NCBI GenBank assembly: GCA_023431385.1
Contig: JAEYWA010000095.1
Location: forward strand, 1 to 14,192
Reading direction: 5' to 3'
From: Bacillota bacterium
Lineage (GTDB): Bacteria > Bacillota > Clostridia > Acetivibrionales > DSM-1351
Length of the DNA stretch: 14,192 nt
The notes under the pieces were generated by a model. The model did no database searches. It worked only from the letters and a program-made list of their open reading frames with translations, and was not told where the DNA came from. Made by a program: the position numbers and the translations under genes. Shown here piece by piece: positions 13,941-14,192 of this stretch; position 1 is the first letter of the stretch; every line of letters starts with the position of its first letter.

Positions 13941-13969
13941 TTGACAAACTGTTACAAATTTAATATAAT
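13941..13969 (+). promoter_or_regulatory. Consensus sigma-A promoter driving the c-di-AMP riboswitch
   Basis: TTGACA (13941-13946) and TATAAT (13964-13969) match the vegetative consensus 12/12 with the ideal 17-base spacing. Transcription should start near 13976, giving a 5' leader of almost 200 bases that contains the riboswitch. A perfect promoter followed by a ligand-controlled leader implies control mainly after initiation. Confidence 0.92.
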
Positions 13970-14044
13970 GGTCAAGGAGTTAATAAATGATATTACTAAA
14001 TATTAATATATTTGGAAATATATTCTATTTACTCTGTGGTTAAA

Positions 14045-14160
14045 TATAGCTGAATCCTCGAAAGGGGTACGGAGGAACCAAAATATTGGGGTGAGTCCAT
14101 GCAAATGGTAGGGAGGTCCTATTGCCCGAGCCCGACAGCTAACTTCGGAAGCGAATTATA
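14045..14160 (+). promoter_or_regulatory. ydaO/yuaA-class c-di-AMP riboswitch
   Basis: The leader carries the conserved blocks of the ydaO-yuaA riboswitch in order: GAATCC (14052-14057), GGTACGGAGGAACC (14065-14078), GGGGTGA (14088-14094), a small CCAT/ATGG hairpin (14097-14108), AGGG (14110-14113), and GCCCGAGCCCGACAGCTAAC followed by TTCGGAAGCG (14124-14153). It resembles the Bacillus subtilis ydaO aptamer closely. The class binds cyclic di-AMP and usually turns off genes for cell-wall hydrolases, potassium uptake or osmolyte transport. The usual output is a terminator; here GGAGGAG and an ATG follow the aptamer almost directly, so translational control is possible. The end of the P1 helix is weakly defined, so the borders are approximate. 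Confidence 0.94.
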
Positions 14161-14170
14161 GGAGGAGCCA

Positions 14171-14192
14171 ATGTCAGGTAAGATCAGCAAGA
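14171..14192 (+). CDS. Probable start of the riboswitch-controlled gene (truncated by window)
   Basis: An ATG at 14171 follows GGAGGAG (14161-14167) with 3 bases between and begins MSGKISK before the window ends. It is the first plausible start after the c-di-AMP riboswitch. Seven codons are too few to name a product, and a terminator plus a later start outside the window remains possible. Confidence 0.4.

Noticed and set aside
1..14192. CRISPR array, tRNA or rRNA genes, prophage or toxin-antitoxin pair
   Set aside because: No regularly spaced repeats, no cloverleaf or rRNA sequence and no matching gene pairs were seen on reading both strands.

Overview
This looks like about 14 kb of chromosome from a low-GC, endospore-forming anaerobic Firmicute, most likely a clostridium. 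The evidence is AT-rich intergenic DNA, strong GGAGG-type ribosome binding sites, a Spo0E-family gene, a membrane-bound proton pyrophosphatase, a bacterial RQC/NFACT gene and a ydaO-type c-di-AMP riboswitch. Affiliation near Ruminiclostridium is an inference from gene style, not something proved here.

Layout, left to right. (1) Positions 1-~165 are the end of an insertion sequence: the first 34 codons of a probable IS256-family transposase, minus strand, running off the window. (2) 203-2699 is a minus-strand group: an AraC-type regulator, a small VOC/PhnB-like protein and an alpha/alpha-toroid protein of unknown function, with a large inverted repeat at the downstream end. (3) 3002-4049 is a stand-alone tandem GNAT acetyltransferase (minus) with its own terminator. 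(4) 4387-5289 is a DUF362 protein, one of only a few plus-strand genes; it converges on the next unit across a bidirectional terminator at 5412-5447. (5) 5476-8440 (minus) is rqcH/fbpA followed 22 bases later by a class I aminotransferase gene, probably one transcript. (6) 8531-9899 is a metY-like homocysteine synthase gene (minus) with a good promoter, two palindromic elements upstream and a terminator. (7) 10054-12417 is hppA (minus), with residues typical of the K+-independent proton-pumping class, and its terminator. (8) 12806-13885 holds small genes: a 51-residue Spo0E-like protein (plus), an unrecognised 78-residue protein (minus) whose stop codon overlaps that of the Spo0E gene, and a single-domain GNAT (plus). 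(9) 13941-14192 has a consensus sigma-A promoter, a c-di-AMP riboswitch and the probable first codons of the gene it controls, cut off by the window.

Most genes are housekeeping or generic: sulfur amino acid synthesis, PPi-driven ion pumping, ribosome rescue, aminotransfer. I see no defence island, CRISPR array, biosynthetic cluster or clearly new multi-gene system. The items most worth a second look are the riboswitch with its unseen target gene, the Spo0E-like/78-residue convergent pair, the metY upstream palindromes, the Glu-for-Asp change in RqcH, and the AraC/VOC/toroid group.
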